Below, piece by piece: positions 58,261-64,000 of a DNA stretch of 64,000 bases. The stretch lies in assembly GCA_950295325.1 (NCBI GenBank), contig OX485806.1, positions 16,368,001 to 16,432,000 on the forward strand, written 5' to 3'. Position numbers and translations under genes: made by a program. This stretch comes from Polytrichum commune. Lineage: Eukaryota > Streptophyta > Polytrichopsida > Polytrichales > Polytrichaceae. The notes beneath the pieces are model-generated. The model did no database searches. It was not told where the DNA came from and saw only the letters and a list, made by a program, of their open reading frames with translations. How positions within the stretch are numbered: position 1 is the first letter of the stretch; every line of letters begins with the position of its first letter.

Positions 58261-60809
58261 CTACAAAATGGGATTTCTGATAGCTCCTGTTGGAGGAGAA
58301 GCTGGAACTGGTACACTTCGTTTTTCAACCTCTGTAGACTCACCTGGAGCAGAACTTTCCTTCCTGTCCTCACCTGTGTATTGAACAAAGGCTTCGGGGT
58401 TGGCAGCCATGCATGTTTGCATTGCTACAAATGGCTTGATGCAATCCGAGCCCTGCAAAAGTGCAGTTTCATAATTTGTCAAAGAACATCAGTTAGTAAA
58501 CACACACTGCCCTATTATGTAAAAAAGTATCGTATGATTTGTATGGTTGTAAGGTAGACAATCCTTATTCGCCTACTTTTCATATTAGGAAACCTATATT
58601 TTAAGTAATATGTGGTTTGGTGTGGCTCCAAGAACGGATACCAAAAAGACATCATGTGTTTAAACAAAATATTCATGTGAGCTACACAAATTATGAGGAA
58701 AGTGGCTATGGCCTCAATTTGAATTTGCTAACCATCTTGTACTAATCGCGTGTTTTGTATCCTAGGAGAAGTGGGCTAGTCAGAAATACTATCCATTTTT
58801 GACCAATCTACCTTATATAGAAGTGTATGGATGTATGTGGTTGTATATGGTTAAGGTTAGCGGGATAGTTTGATTGCTTATCTTAATTGGACACCTTCAT
58901 TTGAGTGGTGTATGCTTAAGTGTGGATCTAAGAATGGACACCACAAAGACATCAAGTGTTTAAAAGAGATTACACTACATGCTCAGAATTTGTTAACCAT
59001 TCTATGGACAGTAGTCAACATAATTGGGGGGGGGGGACCTTTATGATCATTCAACAAGAAAGAGAATCTCCACTTTGACAATGAACAAGATATTCAAATG
59101 AGCTCCAAATATTAAGAGGAAATTGGCTACATGCACAATTTAGATTTGCTAATCATCTTGCACTACTTGCATGTTTCATATCCTACAAGAAGTGGGTGCA
59201 GAGCTCAAAGTGTCTGTGTAAGGCTCGCTTGCCTTACATATACAACAACATACAATGTAAACACTGTATACAATGGAATCCCACAAGTTGTATCTAAAAT
59301 TATACCTGATCTTCAGCTTCGCTTGTAAGGAAGCAATAAAATGCTTCACTGAATTGTATGCCACATGGTCCTTCACGAAGTTCGGCCACACAGTCACACT
59401 CCAATGCCTTTCGAGCCCTCTCCTCCCTTGAAAGCTGCTGATATCATCACGTACACAGTTCTAAGAGGTCAAAACAAAAAAATAAAAATCTAAATTGCTC
59501 ACAGTGAAATACTAAAAACTGCAGAAAATTGGCTCATGTTGTCAACCGACACTGGCTTCTTGGACTTGTAAGTAATGTAACATGCATTCTTGAAAGAATT
59601 TATGAAGAAATCTAGTCATCAAATGACAATAGGCAGCACTTACTTAATTGGGAGAAGGCTAAGCTACGGACCTCTGTATCATCGCCATCTGCCAAAGCCG
59701 TTGCTTCTGCACATCATCATCAACCCGAAACCCCAAATTCAAAATAGTAGGACTGGTGGAAATTCCACTAATCCAGTCACTACCTTCTTTCCACTTCAAA
59801 ACTGAGATTTCTACAATCCAAGCACTAAACAATGTGGAATTTACTACTCTTGAGGAGAGCCCAATCCATTCTTCAGCAGAATGATAGATAAGTTTAAGTA
59901 AAACCTAATCCTTCAGGGAAAAAATGAATTGGCAGATCCTTTCCAGAACACCATCGTTCTCACATGTTGCACAATCAAATGATAGCTCTTCACCAGATTG
60001 AGCATCTCAATCATGTAGGATTCAGACCAACAAGTAAATGCATCCTGACGCATCAAGGAATTTGATGCAACTTCCAGAATGACCTAATATTCTCCTAGGC
60101 TTTAGTGCCTTGATGATGATTCATGCTTGCGACCACATACATGGAACATGACAAAAGCTACTCTTCAAGTTGACCAGAATGCTCACATTCTTCTCCACAC
60201 ATATATCTAAAACACTCAAATCACTTGGGTTTTTGTGTGCAATTCACTCCAAGAAACGACATGGGAGAGTGAACTGAAACTCACTCAAAAAACTGTTGCC
60301 ATCTTTCCATTCCAAAACTGAGACTCGTACAATCCAAGCACTAAATATTGTAAATTTACTACTCCTAAGGAGAACACAGTCCATTAACCCTAGAGGAGGA
60401 AAATTGCGTGTGGCAGATCCTTTCTGGAACACCATCATTTTCATATGTTGCACAGGAAATCAGCAGATTGCACCTTTACCAAATTGAACACCTCAATCAT
60501 GTAGGATTCATACCAACATAAAGTCGCATCCTGATAATCAAGCCGTATAACGCAACTTCCAGAATGACCTAAAATTCTCATAGGTTTTAGTGCCTTGACG
60601 ATAATTGATGATTGCAACCACATCCGTAGAGAAATGACTAAGGATTATCTTGAAGTTCAATAGAACGTTCACATTCTTCTCCACATACAAATATATTCAA
60701 AAGACTCAATGACTTGGGGTGTTGTGTGCACTTGACCTCAAAAAGGACATGGGTTAGTGAACCGAGTGGACATACCGGCAGCCAAGGAGCCCAGCGATGC
60801 TTTGACCAT
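58261..60809 (-). CDS. MIA40: MIA40/CHCHD4 homologue, intermembrane-space import and oxidation
   Basis: MIA40 binds small Cys-rich precursors in the mitochondrial intermembrane space and helps their oxidative folding with ERV1. Exons in transcript order: 60809-60776, 59706-59672, 59437-59306, 58452-58261; they join in frame (phases 1, 0, 0) to 130 residues. MVKASLGSLAAEATALADGDD matches the short N-terminus of plant MIA40, which lacks a membrane anchor. The twin CX9C core is complete: CVAELREGPCG...SEAFYC and GSDCIKPFVAMQTCMAANPEAF. The redox motif just before it, normally CPC, reads CDC (ALECDCVAEL). The C-terminal tail is polar (GEDRKESSAPGESTE) and ends NPIL, without the SKL-type peroxisomal signal of some plant relatives. 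The exon 2 donor (GTCCGT) is weak; a strong GTAAGT at 59,643 would break the frame. Confidence 0.9.
58600..59230. repeat. Repeated segments in MIA40 intron 3
   Basis: Two related stretches (about 58,620-58,780 and 58,920-59,210) share GG(A/C)TCTAAGAA-like and AAAGACATCA(T/A)GTGTTTAAA sequence, then AATTTGCTAA(C/T)CATCTTG and AGAAGTGGG. A third related piece is at about 35,115-35,230. They form a dispersed family of unknown type and include a run of 12 G at 59,026-59,037. Confidence 0.6.
59781..60770. repeat. Tandem duplication inside MIA40 intron 1
   Basis: Copy A (about 59,781-60,280) and copy B (about 60,297-60,770) share CAAAACTGAGA, TACAATCCAAGCACTAAA, AATCATGTAGGATTCA and AACTTCCAGAATGACCTAA, in the same order. 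Copy B ends within about 10 bases of the exon 1 donor at 60,775, so the duplication copied the start of the intron. Small gaps and many substitutions show it is old. Confidence 0.85.
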
Positions 60810-60912
60810 GGCTTTGTTGGAGAAGATGTTGAAGAAGATGATTGAAAGGGCTATGGCGGCACACAGCTGCGGCCGTTGCAATTTCTGATGAGTTCTTCTT
60901 CCTCCGGGGACT

Positions 60913-61061
60913 TAGGTCCCGTTTACACCATGCACCATGAAGTCGGACCACGGAAGATGGCCTTTTTCGTTCGATGGTCCAACTTCCATGGTCCCATTTC
61001 TTTAAATATTAATTTACAAAGCCTTTGGGCCCCTCACTAAGTGTAAACCAATTTTGGACCA
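60913..61061. mobile_element. Small inverted-repeat element just upstream of MIA40
   Basis: Left GGTCCCGTTTACACCATGCA and right TAAGTGTAAACCAATTTTGG are imperfectly inverted (GGTCC(C/A)...TTTACAC), with a second inner pair GAAGTCGGACCACGGAAGAT / GATGGTCCAACTTCCATGG. It lies about 100-250 bp before the MIA40 start, so it may sit in the promoter or 5' UTR. Confidence 0.5.
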
Positions 61062-61639
61062 AGAGGAATGATATGCACCAAAAAGTGATTGTGTTTATTT
61101 TTTTAATATACCACTTCATTGTCAAGTTGAACACCACATGCAACCAAAAAGAATCTACTTTTGGTAAGTTGCATCACCAAAATGGGTCAAAATTTTATCA
61201 ATGTTTTTTTCATGAGTAGATATACACGGTATCTATTACCTAGTAGAAAATGGTAACCAAATTTGATGATTTGTTTCTATAAATAAAGAATACCGTTTCT
61301 AACTAGAATGACACAGAATTGAACTCAAACAAATACTATTAAAATGAAGATGACTTAAAATTTCAAAAACAATATAAAAAATATATTATCAATGGTTATG
61401 TATATGTAGAAAAAATATCATAATTTTAAAAATGATCTATGGCATATAATATAGGGGTAGCAAACTTTGGCCGCACGTGGTGTTCAACTTGACAAGGAGT
61501 GACCGCCCCCGTGACAACAACTACTCCCCATCCTATGTCAAAAGGACCCATATACGTACCTAGGAATTTGGCTAGTCCCCTCCTTCAAATGGGCAATATA
61601 GAAAGGAATCGCTATCGCAAAAAGAAGAAGGAAAACAAA

Positions 61640-62900
61640 ACATTGCTCTATTTTTATCGCCCGCATTGTTACAACAAAAAATAAAAATCCTCAACACAAT
61701 CATCCATCATGGCATTGAATATGCATTTTATGTCACACCCTTCTTTGTCCCAAACACCATGAAACTAGATAAACTCCTCATCAAACTCATAAAATCCATA
61801 TGTAACATCCCCAAAGACTTCACTAACATTCTTACCCATCTACCCCCGCAAAACATTCAACGCTGAAGGAATCTCCCTACTCTCAAGATATGCTACTACA
61901 TTGAGCGAACAAGTCATACAAACACTTCATGACCCAAACCCACTAGGCAAATTATACCAAGGGATAGTGAAATTTATAGACAACAAATATGGTGGTGTTA
62001 AACACTTCACAATTAAAACATCAAGCATGCTCCAGATCACCAACCACTAGATCCCTATACATATGGAAAAGACACTTCAACATCCATCTAGACTCCATAG
62101 ACACCACCTTCTCTCGTAATAACTCACTGCTATCGGAAAATTGGTACAAAAGCCTATTTTACCCCTCACGTACCTCACAAAAAAAGATCCAACACAAAGA
62201 AATTCCTTACAAAACTCTCTTCATTCAACGTTACCACCCTACCCCAAATCCAAGATCACATCAATATCCGCGTACTTATCTTCAAGAATTCCAAGATAAA
62301 TACCATACCAAATCAAAAATATTGAAAAATACACTCTCACAAGCCACCGTAGTCTTCTCAACACAAACCCATTGTACACCACCCCCCACCTAACACACAC
62401 CCCATCCCCATCCACAACCCCAAACCCTACTCCACACCCAAGACATTATACAATCATACAACCACTAGGTATCCCCATCTCATACATCTATAGCTTTCAA
62501 ACCACATACAGAGAAGACAAATAGGAAGCCATGCAACATATGAATGAATTCCATTGTTACTGGCAAATTCCACAAACCGACCATTCCAAATAAATCACAT
62601 AACACAAATTTTTAAATCCTAAAACATCATCTACGAATACAACTTGCTACTTGTCACAAAATTCACACAAAAATAAAACAATGCGACATTGAAAACAAAC
62701 TCTCGACGATCAAAAAACTCAATAACCATGTGACAAACGAATTGTTTGCCCTAGCCTTGACATCCTGCACCTTATCCTCCCAACCCAATAATGTAATTCA
62801 AACAAAGACATCATTGTCATATCACCCACAAATACACTCTTCTCTTGCACAAATATACAACAACTTGGGATACTATTAAACTAGTATACTACTTGAAATA
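61640..62900 (+). pseudogene. Decayed LINE-like retroelement: reverse transcriptase thumb and linker
   Basis: 61,666-61,866 reads KIKILNTIIHHGIEYAFY and KLDKLLIKLIKSICNIPKDF then ILTHLPPQN, the pattern that follows the RT catalytic core in LINE-type elements. After a frame change near 61,862 it continues AEGISLLSRYATT and DPNPLGKLYQGIVKFIDNKY. Beyond 62,040 only stop-broken frames remain. Same C-rich sense-strand composition as 52.3-54.2 kb, so probably the same family, but the two pieces cover different parts and are separate insertions. Confidence 0.65.
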
Positions 62901-64000
62901 TTACCATGCATGGTGTGAGCTACCCAAACCGATCGTGATTTGAATGAAGACTCACTTTCTAGGTAAGAAAAGAAGTTAATTGTTAGGGGTTACATTAATA
63001 TCGATTAGTTAGCATTGTTACATGAATAAATAATTCATGAAGGCCCGGCATGGCGGATCAAAGAACGAATGGAAAATATATTAAAGAATAATACCAATGG
63101 AAATGATGCAGATGAAGGCATTATGCGATGGAGACATTACATGGATGAAGACCAAGGCTGTTGAATCAAGGTGGCGGCGAATGAAGATCTTAGGATTTAG
63201 GGATGTAGAAGAATGATAGGTAGTGTGAAGTCGACCATAGATGTTGACCGTTAGATTTAAGCCTAGCTAGATTTATGGCTGGTAGGCCTTGTGGTTGGAA
63301 TGTGGTGGTCCACGAAGGTTAGCTCGACTTATTCTCATGGCTCTCTCGGTTAGAAATCTCTCTCTCTTCTCCTTCATGTAGATGGCGGCGCTCCTTGTGG
63401 GCACTTCCTTTTCCTTGTTGATTAAAAATATTGAAGCTAATCTTGATTAAAAAAAATTATGAACCCTATTAATGTTCATTAAAATGGTTGGTAAACCATG
63501 TTGGAGAACAATTGCGTGAATCCATAGATGTTGAAGTTGGAGACCGTAGTTGTTTATATGTTTGTCTGTTTCCAAGTTTTGATGGTTGTTGTGGGTTTTG
63601 AGGCTTAAAGGCATAATGTAAAGATAAAGTTGGTAGGTAGTTGCTAGTTGCTAGTTGTTAAAACTAAAACTAAAGCTCTAGCTTTAGTTTTGATTAGATT
63701 GTTGGAGTGTTGGCTTGGAGTGTGACAAAAGGTCACTTATCCAAGCACTATTCCATGGAAGTGTGACTTAAACCCCAGTTCTTTCCACCACTTGGCCACC
63801 CCAACTAAGGGTGGTTGGAGTGGAGTTTGGTAGAAGTTAGATACTTAGAGCCAAACACCCTTGTGGTAGAATTTTTTTTAGTAGATTCTTGAATGATTTT
63901 ACTAGTATTATTAATTTGATCAAATAGTTCACTTCAATAGCTTTCCAACAACATCTTACATGTCCAATTCCAAGCTAGAATGAATAAGTTAGGAATTTCT
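62901..64000. other. Intergenic to window end, no gene seen
   Basis: It contains a short palindrome at about 63,662-63,690 (AAAACTAAAGC / GCTTTAGTTTT) and a small GC-richer inverted patch near 63,770-63,830. No gene or RNA is recognised. Confidence 0.5.

Noticed and set aside
59643-59706. Using the strong GTAAGT donor for MIA40 exon 2
   Set aside because: It leaves one extra base and every available acceptor then leads to a stop or loses the ALECDC frame.

Overview
The window is nuclear DNA of a land plant. Protein-coding exons are short and separated by GT-AG introns of about 130 to 1,070 bases. A plant-type mitochondrial biotin synthase, a MIA40 import receptor and a canonical plant MIR171 hairpin are present. 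Most of the rest is AT-rich sequence full of short inverted-repeat elements (MITEs), tandem duplications, poly(C)/poly(G) runs and worn retroelement pieces. A non-flowering plant (bryophyte, lycophyte or fern) is possible, but the window does not prove it.

Layout. 1-2,291 (+): the 3' half of a ZADH2/PTGR3-type medium-chain reductase; upstream exons lie outside the window. 5,680-10,002 (+): complete seven-exon biotin synthase (446 aa) with a probable 5' UTR intron. 10,003-21,890: gene-poor, with MITEs, a 1.5-kb inverted pair and a 3 x 334-bp tandem array. 21,895-21,990 (-): a MIR171 precursor. 22,000-32,420: dense repeats, including a TA-flanked pogo/Tigger-like element with a transposase-tail ORF, a 2.1-kb element with long inverted arms, a 3 x 183-bp array and several MITEs. 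32,420-52,270: mostly intergenic, with a possible transposon gene relic (37.2-38.9 kb), MITEs and tRNA-derived SINE candidates. 52,266-54,180 (+): decayed LINE-like piece with RNase H and a Cys-rich/nuclease-like tail. 55,472-57,510 (+): three-exon gene for an acidic, internally repeated protein of unknown function. 58,261-60,809 (-): complete four-exon MIA40 homologue, convergent with the acidic-protein gene. 61,640-62,900 (+): a second decayed LINE piece (RT thumb).

The genes form no cluster. Biotin synthase acts in the mitochondrial matrix and MIA40 in the intermembrane space; the others are independent. The points most worth a second look are the CDC motif where MIA40 proteins have CPC, the MIR171 locus, the repeat-built acidic protein, the pogo-like element and the LINE family. 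All gene models were built by reading the sequence. Splice sites are inferred from frame, GT-AG signals and family similarity, not from transcripts.
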